64,000 bases of DNA, taken from contig JAZGUH010000367.1 of the NCBI GenBank assembly GCA_037893225.1, positions 806,001-870,000 of the forward strand. Reading direction: 5' to 3'. The notes below the pieces were generated by a model. That model was not told the DNA's origin. It worked only from the letters and a program-made list of their open reading frames with translations, and made no database searches. The translations under genes were made by a program, and so were the position numbers. Numbering within the stretch: the first letter of the stretch is position 1; every line of letters starts with the position of its first letter. The DNA comes from Hippasteria phrygiana (taxonomy: Eukaryota > Echinodermata > Asteroidea > Valvatida > Goniasteridae). Shown here one piece after another: positions 53,648-64,000 of the stretch.

Positions 53648-54082
53648 TACACTTTAGTGACTGATCTGGGGTAGCCTTGGGCCAATGTTACTCTTTCGCT
53701 TTGTTACCGCATGACTGGTAGCCTACCGTCCTTATTATTTGCTACTGAACAGTACATAATATGATAAACAAAATACAAATTAATTACAGAGCAGGTACCC
53801 AGCTTTGGACAAGTAATTGTATGTTGAATTTTCTTTTTGGCGTTTTCATTCGGAACTTGGCTTACCTTTTACAGTCGTTACATTTCTGGGGGTTGGGTAA
53901 AATGTAAACATAATCACCACTTGTGGACCGCCTTGGAGTAACCATTGTACACATATCGCAGGGAGCAGGTTAAAACACGTGCGCGCACGCAGAACGTTGA
54001 CTGGTTGACTTGAATTAGCACTTCATTCACTACATTGTCGATGAGGACACAAGAAATAGGTCTATCGTGGACAAAAAGGTTC

Positions 54083-54164
54083 TGGCAACGGTGGGATTCG
54101 AACCCACGCCATCGAAATGACTGGTGCCTAAAACCAGCGCCTTAGACCGCTCGGCCACGCTAAC
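54083..54164 (-). tRNA. tRNA-Leu (UAG), acceptor variant
   Basis: Class U3. Confidence 0.84.
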
Positions 54165-54615
54165 TACACTTTAGTGACTGATCTGGGGTAGCCTTGGGCC
54201 AATGTTACTCTTTCGCTTTGTTACCGCATGACTGGTAGCCTACCGTCCTTATTATTTGCTACTGAACAGTACATAATATGATAAACAAAATACAAATTAA
54301 TTACAGAGCAGGTACCCAGCTTTGGACAAGTAATTGTATGTTGAATTTTCTTTTTTGGCGTTTTCATTCGGAACTAGGCTTACCTTTTTACAGTCGTTAA
54401 ATTTCTGGGGGTTGGGAAGGGGGGGTTGGGTAAAATGTCAACATAATCACCACTTGTGGACCGCCTTGGAGTAACCATTGTACACATATCGCATGGAGCA
54501 GGTTAAAACACGTGCGCGCACGCAGAACGTTGACTGGTTGACTTGAATTAGCACTTCGTTCACTACATTGTCCACGAGGACGCAAGAAATAGGTCTATGA
54601 GGGACAAAAAGGTTC

Positions 54616-54697
54616 TGGCAGCGGTGGGATTCGAACCCACGCCATCGAAATGACTGGTGTCTTAAACCAGCGCCTTAGACCGCTCGGCCACGCTACC
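54616..54697 (-). tRNA. tRNA-Leu (AAG), A37 variant
   Basis: Class A3; first of seven copies with A instead of G 3' of the anticodon. Confidence 0.92.
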
Positions 54698-55147
54698 TAC
54701 ACTTTAGTGACTGATCTGGGGTAGCCTTGGGCCAATGTTACTCTTTCGCTTTGTTACCGCATGACTGGTAGCCTACCGTCCTTATTATTTGCTACTGAAC
54801 AGTACATAATATGATAAACAAAATACAAATTAATTACAGAGCAGGTACCCAGCTTTGGACAAGTAATTGTATGTTGAATTTTCTTTTTGGCGTTTTCATT
54901 CGGAACTAGGCTTACCTTTTTACAGTCGTTAAATTTCTGGGGGTTGGGAATGGGGGGTTGGGTAAAATGTATACATAATCACCACGTGTGGACCGCCTTG
55001 GAGTAACCATTGTACACATATCGCAGGGAGCAGGTTAAAACACGTGCGCGCACGCAGAACGTTGACTGGTTGACTTGAATTAGCACTTCATTCACTACAT
55101 TGTCGATGAGGACACAAGAAATAGGTCTATCGTGGACAAAAAGGTTC

Positions 55148-55229
55148 TGGCAGCGGTGGGATTCGAACCCACGCCATCGAAATGACTGGTGCCTAAAACC
55201 AGCGCCTCAGACCGCTCGGCCACGCTACC
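55148..55229 (-). tRNA. tRNA-Leu (UAG)
   Basis: Class U1. Confidence 0.94.
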
Positions 55230-55679
55230 TACACTTTAGTGACTGATCTGGGGTAGCCTTGGGCCAATGTTACTTTTTCGCTTTGTTACCGCATGACTGG
55301 TAGCCTACCGTCCTTATTATTTGCTACTGAACAGTACATAATATGATAAACAAAATACAAATTAATTACAGAGCAGGTACCCAGCTTTGGACAAGTAATT
55401 GTATGTTGAATTTTCTTTTTGGCGTTTTCATTCGGAACTAGGCTTACCTTTTTACAGTCGTTACATTTCTGGGGGTTGGGAATGGGGGGTTGTGTAAAAT
55501 GTAAACATAATCACCACGTGTGGACCGCCTTGGAGTAACCATTGTACACATATCGCAGGGAGCAGGTTAAAACACGTGCGCGCACGCAGAACGTTGACTG
55601 GTTGACTTGAATTAGCACTTCATTCACTACATTGTCGATGAGGACACAAGAAATAGGTCTATGAGGGACAAAAAGGTTC

Positions 55680-55761
55680 TGGCAGCGGTGGGATTCGAAC
55701 CCACGCCATCGAAATGACTGGTGTCTTAAACCAGCGCCTTAAACCGCTCGGCCACGCTACC
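55680..55761 (-). tRNA. tRNA-Leu (AAG), A37 variant
   Basis: Class A3 with an additional D-loop change (GGTTTAAGG). Confidence 0.91.
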
Positions 55762-56211
55762 TACACTTTAGTGACTGATCTGGGGTAGCCTTGGGCCAAT
55801 GTTACTCTTTCGCTTTGTTACCGCATGACTGGTAGCCTACCGTCCTTATTATTTGCTACTGAACAGTACATAATATGATAAACAAAATACAAATTAATTA
55901 CAGAGCAGGTACCCAGCTTTGGACAAGTAATTGTATGTTGAATTTTCTTTTTGGCGTTTTCATTCGGAACTAGGCTTACCTTTTTAAAGTCGTTAAATTT
56001 CTGGGGGTTGGGAAGGGGGGGTTGGGTAAAATGTCAACATAATCACCACTTGTGGACCGCCTGGGAGTAACCATTGTACACATATCGCAGGGAGCAGGTT
56101 AAAACACGTGCGCGCACGCAGAACGTTGACTGGTTGACTTGAATTAGCACTTCATTCACTACATTGTCCACGAGGACGCAAGAAATAGGTCTATGAGGGA
56201 CAAAAAGGTTC

Positions 56212-56293
56212 TGGCAGCGGTGGGATTCGAACCCACGCCATCGAAATGACTGGTGCCTTAAACCAGCGCCTTAGACCGCTCGGCCACGCTACC
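56212..56293 (-). tRNA. tRNA-Leu (AAG)
   Basis: Class A0. Confidence 0.95.
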
Positions 56294-56728
56294 TACACTT
56301 TAGTGACTGATCTGGGGTAGCCTTGGGCCAATGTTACTCTTTCGCTTTGTTACCGCATGACTGGTAGCCTACCGTCCTTATTATTTGCTACTGAACAGTA
56401 CATAATATGATAAACAAAATACAAATTAATTACAGAGCAGGTACCCAGCTTTGGACAAGTAATTGTATGTTGAATTTTCTTTTTGGCGTTTTCATTCGGA
56501 ACTTGGCTTACCTTTTACAGTCGTTACATTTCTGGGGGTTGGGTAAAATGTAAACATAATCACCACTTGTGGACCGCCTTGGAGTAACCATTGTACACAT
56601 ATCGCAGGGAGCAGGTTAAAACACGTGCGCGCACGCAGAACGTTGACTGGTTGACTTGAATTAGCACTTCATTCACTACATTGTCGATGAGGACACAAGA
56701 AATAGGTCTATCGTGGACAAAAAGGTTC

Positions 56729-56810
56729 TGGCAACGGTGGGATTCGAACCCACGCCATCGAAATGACTGGTGCCTAAAACCAGCGCCTTAGACCGCTCGG
56801 CCACGCTAAC
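56729..56810 (-). tRNA. tRNA-Leu (UAG), acceptor variant
   Basis: Class U3; duplicate of 54083 at 2646 bp. Confidence 0.84.
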
Positions 56811-57261
56811 TACACTTTAGTGACTGATCTGGGGTAGCCTTGGGCCAATGTTACTCTTTCGCTTTGTTACCGCATGACTGGTAGCCTACCGTCCTTATTA
56901 TTTGCTACTGAACAGTACATAATATGATAAACAAAATACAAATTAATTACAGAGCAGGTACCCAGCTTTGGACAAGTAATTGTATGTTGAATTTTCTTTT
57001 TTGGCGTTTTCATTCGGAACTAGGCTTACCTTTTTACAGTCGTTAAATTTCTGGGGGTTGGGAAGGGGGGGTTGGGTAAAATGTCAACATAATCACCACT
57101 TGTGGACCGCCTTGGAGTAACCATTGTACACATATCGCATGGAGCAGGTTAAAACACGTGCGCGCACGCAGAACGTTGACTGGTTGACTTGAATTAGCAC
57201 TTCGTTCACTACATTGTCCACGAGGACGCAAGAAATAGGTCTATGAGGGACAAAAAGGTTC

Positions 57262-57343
57262 TGGCAGCGGTGGGATTCGAACCCACGCCATCGAAATGAC
57301 TGGTGTCTTAAACCAGCGCCTTAGACCGCTCGGCCACGCTACC
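57262..57343 (-). tRNA. tRNA-Leu (AAG), A37 variant
   Basis: Class A3. Confidence 0.92.
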
Positions 57344-57793
57344 TACACTTTAGTGACTGATCTGGGGTAGCCTTGGGCCAATGTTACTCTTTCGCTTTGT
57401 TACCGCATGACTGGTAGCCTACCGTCCTTATTATTTGCTACTGAACAGTACATAATATGATAAACAAAATACAAATTAATTACAGAGCAGGTACCCAGCT
57501 TTGGACAAGTAATTGTATGTTGAATTTTCTTTTTGGCGTTTTCATTCGGAACTAGGCTTACCTTTTTACAGTCGTTAAATTTCTGGGGGTTGGGAATGGG
57601 GGGTTGGGTAAAATGTATACATAATCACCACGTGTGGACCGCCTTGGAGTAACCATTGTACACATATCGCAGGGAGCAGGTTAAAACACGTGCGCGCACG
57701 CAGAACGTTGACTGGTTGACTTGAATTAGCACTTCATTCACTACATTGTCGATGAGGACACAAGAAATAGGTCTATCGTGGACAAAAAGGTTC

Positions 57794-57875
57794 TGGCAGC
57801 GGTGGGATTCGAACCCACGCCATCGAAATGACTGGTGCCTAAAACCAGCGCCTCAGACCGCTCGGCCACGCTACC
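57794..57875 (-). tRNA. tRNA-Leu (UAG)
   Basis: Class U1. Confidence 0.94.
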
Positions 57876-58325
57876 TACACTTTAGTGACTGATCTGGGGT
57901 AGCCTTGGGCCAATGTTACTTTTTCGCTTTGTTACCGCATGACTGGTAGCCTACCGTCCTTATTATTTGCTACTGAACAGTACATAATATGATAAACAAA
58001 ATACAAATTAATTACAGAGCAGGTACCCAGCTTTGGACAAGTAATTGTATGTTGAATTTTCTTTTTGGCGTTTTCATTCGGAACTAGGCTTACCTTTTTA
58101 CAGTCGTTACATTTCTGGGGGTTGGGAATGGGGGGTTGTGTAAAATGTAAACATAATCACCACGTGTGGACCGCCTTGGAGTAACCATTGTACACATATC
58201 GCAGGGAGCAGGTTAAAACACGTGCGCGCACGCAGAACGTTGACTGGTTGACTTGAATTAGCACTTCATTCACTACATTGTCGATGAGGACACAAGAAAT
58301 AGGTCTATGAGGGACAAAAAGGTTC

Positions 58326-58407
58326 TGGCAGCGGTGGGATTCGAACCCACGCCATCGAAATGACTGGTGTCTTAAACCAGCGCCTTAAACCGCTCGGCCA
58401 CGCTACC
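58326..58407 (-). tRNA. tRNA-Leu (AAG), A37 variant
   Basis: Class A3 with the D-loop change of 55680. Confidence 0.91.
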
Positions 58408-58857
58408 TACACTTTAGTGACTGATCTGGGGTAGCCTTGGGCCAATGTTACTCTTTCGCTTTGTTACCGCATGACTGGTAGCCTACCGTCCTTATTATTT
58501 GCTACTGAACAGTACATAATATGATAAACAAAATACAAATTAATTACAGAGCAGGTACCCAGCTTTGGACAAGTAATTGTATGTTGAATTTTCTTTTTGG
58601 CGTTTTCATTCGGAACTAGGCTTACCTTTTTAAAGTCGTTAAATTTCTGGGGGTTGGGAAGGGGGGGTTGGGTAAAATGTCAACATAATCACCACTTGTG
58701 GACCGCCTGGGAGTAACCATTGTACACATATCGCAGGGAGCAGGTTAAAACACGTGCGCGCACGCAGAACGTTGACTGGTTGACTTGAATTAGCACTTCA
58801 TTCACTACATTGTCCACGAGGACGCAAGAAATAGGTCTATGAGGGACAAAAAGGTTC

Positions 58858-58939
58858 TGGCAGCGGTGGGATTCGAACCCACGCCATCGAAATGACTGGT
58901 GCCTTAAACCAGCGCCTTAGACCGCTCGGCCACGCTACC
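58858..58939 (-). tRNA. tRNA-Leu (AAG)
   Basis: Class A0. Confidence 0.95.
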
Positions 58940-59389
58940 TACACTTTAGTGACTGATCTGGGGTAGCCTTGGGCCAATGTTACTCTTTCGCTTTGTTACC
59001 GCATGACTGGTAGCCTACCGTCCTTATTATTTGCTACTGAACAGTACATAATATGATAAACAAAATACAAATTAATTACAGAGCAGGTACCCAGCTTTGG
59101 ACAAGTAATTGTATGTTGAATTTTCTTTTTGGCGTTTTCATTCGGAACTAGGCTTACCTTTTTACAGTCGTTAAATTTCTGGGGGTTGGGAATGGGGGGT
59201 TGGGTAAAATGTATACATAATCACCACGTGTGGACCGCCTTGGAGTAACCATTGTACACATATCGCAGGGAGCAGGTTAAAACACGTGCGCGCACGCAGA
59301 ACGTTGACTGGTTGACTTGAATTAGCACTTCATTCACTACATTGTCGATGAGGACACAAGAAATAGGTCTATCGTGGACAAAAAGGTTC

Positions 59390-59471
59390 TGGCAGCGGTG
59401 GGATTCGAACCCACGCCATCGAAATGACTGGTGCCTAAAACCAGCGCCTCAGACCGCTCGGCCACGCTACC
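59390..59471 (-). tRNA. tRNA-Leu (UAG)
   Basis: Class U1. Confidence 0.94.
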
Positions 59472-59921
59472 TACACTTTAGTGACTGATCTGGGGTAGCC
59501 TTGGGCCAATGTTACTTTTTCGCTTTGTTACCGCATGACTGGTAGCCTACCGTCCTTATTATTTGCTACTGAACAGTACATAATATGATAAACAAAATAC
59601 AAATTAATTACAGAGCAGGTACCCAGCTTTGGACAAGTAATTGTATGTTGAATTTTCTTTTTGGCGTTTTCATTCGGAACTAGGCTTACCTTTTTACAGT
59701 CGTTACATTTCTGGGGGTTGGGAATGGGGGGTTGTGTAAAATGTAAACATAATCACCACGTGTGGACCGCCTTGGAGTAACCATTGTACACATATCGCAG
59801 GGAGCAGGTTAAAACACGTGCGCGCACGCAGAACGTTGACTGGTTGACTTGAATTAGCACTTCATTCACTACATTGTCGATGAGGACACAAGAAATAGGT
59901 CTATGAGGGACAAAAAGGTTC

Positions 59922-60003
59922 TGGCAGCGGTGGGATTCGAACCCACGCCATCGAAATGACTGGTGTCTTAAACCAGCGCCTTAAACCGCTCGGCCACGCT
60001 ACC
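59922..60003 (-). tRNA. tRNA-Leu (AAG), A37 variant
   Basis: Class A3 with the D-loop change of 55680. Confidence 0.91.
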
Positions 60004-60453
60004 TACACTTTAGTGACTGATCTGGGGTAGCCTTGGGCCAATGTTACTCTTTCGCTTTGTTACCGCATGACTGGTAGCCTACCGTCCTTATTATTTGCTA
60101 CTGAACAGTACATAATATGATAAACAAAATACAAATTAATTACAGAGCAGGTACCCAGCTTTGGACAAGTAATTGTATGTTGAATTTTCTTTTTGGCGTT
60201 TTCATTCGGAACTAGGCTTACCTTTTTAAAGTCGTTAAATTTCTGGGGGTTGGGAAGGGGGGGTTGGGTAAAATGTCAACATAATCACCACTTGTGGACC
60301 GCCTGGGAGTAACCATTGTACACATATCGCAGGGAGCAGGTTAAAACACGTGCGCGCACGCAGAACGTTGACTGGTTGACTTGAATTAGCACTTCATTCA
60401 CTACATTGTCCACGAGGACGCAAGAAATAGGTCTATGAGGGACAAAAAGGTTC

Positions 60454-60535
60454 TGGCAGCGGTGGGATTCGAACCCACGCCATCGAAATGACTGGTGCCT
60501 TAAACCAGCGCCTTAGACCGCTCGGCCACGCTACC
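60454..60535 (-). tRNA. tRNA-Leu (AAG)
   Basis: Class A0. Confidence 0.95.
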
Positions 60536-60970
60536 TACACTTTAGTGACTGATCTGGGGTAGCCTTGGGCCAATGTTACTCTTTCGCTTTGTTACCGCAT
60601 GACTGGTAGCCTACCGTCCTTATTATTTGCTACTGAACAGTACATAATATGATAAACAAAATACAAATTAATTACAGAGCAGGTACCCAGCTTTGGACAA
60701 GTAATTGTATGTTGAATTTTCTTTTTGGCGTTTTCATTCGGAACTTGGCTTACCTTTTACAGTCGTTACATTTCTGGGGGTTGGGTAAAATGTGAACATA
60801 ATCACCACTTGTGGACCGCCTTGGAGTAACCATTGTACACATATCGCATGGAGCAGGTTAAAACACGTGCGCGCACGCAGAACGTTGACTGGTTGACTTG
60901 AATTAGCACTTCATTCACTACATTGTCCACGAGGACGCAAGAAATAGGTCTATGAGGGACAAAAAGGTTC

Positions 60971-61052
60971 TGGCAGCGGTGGGATTCGAACCCACGCCAT
61001 CGAAATGACTGGTGTCTTAAACCAGCGCCTTAGACCGCTCGGCCACGCTACC
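60971..61052 (-). tRNA. tRNA-Leu (AAG), A37 variant
   Basis: Class A3, here behind the short (517-bp) spacer type otherwise linked to class U3: a recombinant unit. Confidence 0.92.
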
Positions 61053-61502
61053 TACACTTTAGTGACTGATCTGGGGTAGCCTTGGGCCAATGTTACTCTT
61101 TCGCTTTGTTACCGCATGACTGGTAGCCTACCGTCCTTATTATTTGCTACTGAACAGTACATAATATGATAAACAAAATACAAATTAATTACAGAGCAGG
61201 TACCCAGCTTTGGACAAGTAATTGTATGTTGAATTTTCTTTTTGGCGTTTTCATTCGGAACTAGGCTTACCTTTTTACAGTCGTTAAATTTCTGGGGGTT
61301 GGGAATGGGGGGTTGGGTAAAATGTAAACATAATCACCACGTGTGGACCGCCTTGGAGTAACCATTGTACACATATCGCAGGGAGCAGGTTAAAACAGGT
61401 GCGCGCACGCAGAACGTTGACTGGTTGACTTGAATTAGCACTTCATTCACTACATTGTCCATGAGGACACAAGAAATAGGTCTATCGTGGACAAAAAGGT
61501 TC

Positions 61503-61584
61503 TGGCAGCGGTGGGATTCGAACCCACGCCATCGAAATGACTGGTGCCTAAAACCAGCTCCTCAGACCGCTCGGCCACGCTACC
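61503..61584 (-). tRNA. tRNA-Leu (UAG), D-stem variant
   Basis: Class U2; starts a block matching 52501 onward at 9002 bp. Confidence 0.9.
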
Positions 61585-62034
61585 TACACTTTAGTGACTG
61601 ATCTGGGGTAGCCTTGGGCCAATGTTACTTTTTCGCTTTGTTACCGCATGACTGGTAGCCTACCGTCCTTATTATTTGCTACTGAACAGTACATAATATG
61701 ATAAACAAAATACAAATTAATTACAGAGCAGGTACGCAGCTTTGGACAAGTAATTGTATGTTGAATTTTCTTTTTGGCGTTTTCATTCGGAACTAGGCTT
61801 ACCTTTTTACAGTCGTTACATTTCTGGGGGTTGGGAATGGGGGGTTGTGTAAAATGTAAACATAATCACCACGTGTGGACCGCCTTGGAGTAACCATTGT
61901 ACACATATCGCAGGGAGCAGGTTAAAACACGTGCGCGCACGCAGAACGTTGACTGGTTGACTTGAATTAGCACTTCATTCACTACATTGTCCACGAGGAC
62001 GCAAGAAATAGGTCTATGAGGGACAAAAATGTTC

Positions 62035-62116
62035 TGGCAGCGGTGGGATTCGAACCCACGCCATCGAAATGACCGGTGCCTTAAACCAGCGACTTAGACC
62101 GCTCGGCCACGTTACC
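62035..62116 (-). tRNA. tRNA-Leu-like (AAG), damaged stems
   Basis: Class A2 with U28-G42. Confidence 0.8.
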
Positions 62117-62567
62117 TACACTTTAGTAACTGATCTGGGGTAGCCTTGGGCCAATGTTACTCTTTCGCTTTGTTACCGCATGACTGGTAGCCTACCGTCC
62201 TTATTATTTGCTACTGAACAGTACATAATGTGATAAACAAAATACAAATTAATTACAGAGCAGGTACCCAGCTTTGGACAAGTAATTGTATGTTGAATTT
62301 TCTTTTTTGGCGTTTTCATTCGGAACTAGGCTTACCTTTTTAAAGTCGTTAAATTTCTGGGGGTTGGGAAGGGGGGGTTGGGTAAAATGTCAACATAATC
62401 ACCACTTGTGGACCGCCTGGGAGTAACCATTGTACACATATCGCAGGGAGCAGGTTAAAACACGTGCGCGCACGCAGAACGTTGACTGGTTGACTTGAAT
62501 TAGCACTTCATTCACTACATTGTCCACGAGGACGCAAGAAATAGGTCTATGAGGGACAAAAAGGTTC

Positions 62568-62649
62568 TGGCAGCGGTGGGATTCGAACCCACGCCATCGA
62601 AATGACTGGTGCCTTAAACCAGCGCCTTAGACCGCTCGGCCACGCTACC
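62568..62649 (-). tRNA. tRNA-Leu (AAG)
   Basis: Class A0. Confidence 0.95.
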
Positions 62650-63084
62650 TACACTTTAGTGACTGATCTGGGGTAGCCTTGGGCCAATGTTACTCTTTCG
62701 CTTTGTTACCGCATGACTGGTAGCCTACCGTCCTTATTATTTGCTACTGAACAGTACATAATATGATAAACAAAATACAAATTAATTACAGAGCAGGTAC
62801 CCAGCTTTGGACAAGTAATTGTATGTTGAATTTTCTTTTTGGCGTTTTCATTCGGAACTTGGCTTACCTTTTACAGTCGTTACATTTCTGGGGGTTGGGT
62901 AAAATGTAAACATAATCACCACTTGTGGACCGCCTTGGAGTAACCATTGTACACATATCGCAGGGAGCAGGTTAAAACACGTGCGCGCACGCAGAACGTT
63001 GACTGGTTGACTTGAATTAGCACTTCATTCACTACATTGTCGATGAGGACACAAGAAATAGGTCTATCGTGGACAAAAAGGTTC

Positions 63085-63166
63085 TGGCAACGGTGGGATT
63101 CGAACCCACGCCATCGAAATGACTGGTGCCTAAAACCAGCGCCTTAGACCGCTCGGCCACGCTAAC
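63085..63166 (-). tRNA. tRNA-Leu (UAG), acceptor variant
   Basis: Class U3. Confidence 0.84.
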
Positions 63167-63617
63167 TACACTTTAGTGACTGATCTGGGGTAGCCTTGGG
63201 CCAATGTTACTCTTTCGCTTTGTTACCGCATGACTGGTAGCCTACCGTCCTTATTATTTGCTACTGAACAGTACATAATATGATAAACAAAATACAAATT
63301 AATTACAGAGCAGGTACCCAGCTTTGGACAAGTAATTGTATGTTGAATTTTCTTTTTTGGCGTTTTCATTCGGAACTAGGCTTACCTTTTTACAGTCGTT
63401 AAATTTCTGGGGGTTGGGAAGGGGGGGTTGGGTAAAATGTCAACATAATCACCACTTGTGGACCGCCTTGGAGTAACCATTGTACACATATCGCATGGAG
63501 CAGGTTAAAACACGTGCGCGCACGCAGAACGTTGACTGGTTGACTTGAATTAGCACTTCATTCACTACATTGTCCACGAGGACGCAAGAAATAGGTCTAT
63601 GAGGGACAAAAAGGTTC

Positions 63618-63699
63618 TGGCAGCGGTGGGATTCGAACCCACGCCATCGAAATGACTGGTGTCTTAAACCAGCGCCTTAGACCGCTCGGCCACGCTACC
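63618..63699 (-). tRNA. tRNA-Leu (AAG), A37 variant
   Basis: Class A3; last complete tRNA of the window. Confidence 0.92.
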
Positions 63700-64000
63700 T
63701 ACACTTTAGTGACTGATCTGGGGTAGCCTTGGGCCAATGTTACTCTTTCGCTTTGTTACCGCATGACTGGTAGCCTACCGTCCTTATTATTTGCTACTGA
63801 ACAGTACATAATATGATAAACAAAATACAAATTAATTACAGAGCAGGTACCCAGCTTTGGACAAGTAATTGTATGTTGAATTTTCTTTTTGGCGTTTTCA
63901 TTCGGAACTAGGCTTACCTTTTTACAGTCGTTAAATTTCTGGGGGTTGGGAATGGGGGGTTGGGTAAAATGTATACATAATCACCACGTGTGGACCGCCT

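Larger units (their letters stand above)
42415..54164. repeat. Eight-unit higher-order repeat with a third partial copy
   Basis: The block 42415-46208 recurs at 46659-50452 (offset 4244 bp), and its last six units recur again at about 50986-54164 (offset 3712 bp). Shared marks are the U3-U70 tRNA, the spacer variant ggggtggcc (about 43050, 47297, 51009) and class U3 at the end of each block. Confidence 0.9.
54083..58939. repeat. Five-unit higher-order repeat (2646-bp offset)
   Basis: The order U3, A3, U1, A3, A0 at 54083-56293 recurs at 56729-58939, including the rare cttcgttcac spacer variant. The last three units are present once more at 59390-60535 (offset 1596 bp). Confidence 0.9.
19184..64000 (-). 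repeat. Tandem tRNA-Leu array, right part (84 units plus a partial)
   Basis: Continuation of the same array to the window edge, which cuts a unit. Spacing between tRNAs is mostly 531-533 bp, and about 517-518 bp in units that lost 14-15 bp within the G-rich tract (for example the one ending at the tRNA at 20649). Spacers of about 450 bp contain no supported gene. Spacer variants (gtgtaaaatgtaaac versus gggtaaaatgtcaac, acgcagc versus acccagc) travel with particular tRNA classes, so the unit, not the tRNA alone, is what is amplified. Confidence 0.97.

Noticed and set aside
54397..57231. Two identical 62-codon minus-strand frames
   Set aside because: Their identity is explained by the 2646-bp unit duplication; they lie in spacer DNA.
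1..64000. CRISPR array as explanation of the regular repeats
   Set aside because: The repeated unit is about 532 bp with a eukaryotic tRNA gene and conserved spacers, unlike short direct repeats with unique spacers; no cas genes.

Overview
The window is eukaryotic DNA, most likely from an invertebrate animal. It has two components: a long tandem array of tRNA-Leu genes, and one complete Maverick/Polinton DNA transposon (a virus-like, self-synthesising element) inserted in it. The tRNAs have no encoded CCA, carry Pol III internal A and B boxes and end in T-runs, so they are nuclear eukaryotic genes. The Polinton proteins resemble, from memory of the family, those common in cnidarian and other invertebrate genomes. 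The species cannot be determined from the sequence.

Array: 1-2143 and 19184-64000. A unit of about 532 bp (about 517 bp in a deleted variant) repeats head to tail, with one minus-strand tRNA-Leu per unit. I count 88 tRNA genes, 4 left and 84 right of the transposon; 63 have anticodon AAG and 25 have UAG, a difference of one base at position 34. Sequence classes used below: A0 = AAG reference; A1 = AAG with U28-G42 wobble; A2 = AAG with an A5-C68 acceptor mismatch and a broken C11-24 D-stem pair; A3 = AAG with A37 in place of G37; U0 = UAG reference; U1 = UAG with a D-loop change; U2 = UAG with a D-loop change and a G10-A25 mismatch; U3 = UAG with a U2-C71 mismatch and G5-U68. The units form multi-unit higher-order repeats at offsets of 1597, 2646, 3712, 4244, 4769 and 9002 bp. 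Each spacer carries a G-run cluster and a 17-nt alternating purine-pyrimidine tract.

Polinton: 2144-19183 (17,040 bp), with terminal inverted repeats of about 226/227 bp that begin AGTAG and differ at only two places, flanked by a 5-bp target duplication CAATG. Nine, possibly ten, minus-strand genes run from 2586 to 9960: conserved proteins of unknown role, two paralogous membrane proteins, the packaging ATPase, the major capsid protein and a small coiled-coil protein. They are followed by the integrase (+), a 562-aa tail-anchored protein (-), three tandem paralogues of a putative minor structural protein (+) and the B-family DNA polymerase (-). Replication (polymerase), integration (integrase and TIRs), genome packaging (ATPase) and capsid (double jelly-roll protein) are therefore all represented and intact. 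The adenovirus-type maturation protease usual in Polintons was not found.

The points most worth following up are a -1 open frame behind an A8 tract that would add a PPSY-containing tail to the leftmost gene, short duplications of gene 3' ends just downstream of two neighbouring genes, a start-proximal TAAAATG-type motif on most element genes, an 11-bp minisatellite, and the amplification of structurally damaged tRNA variants in the array.
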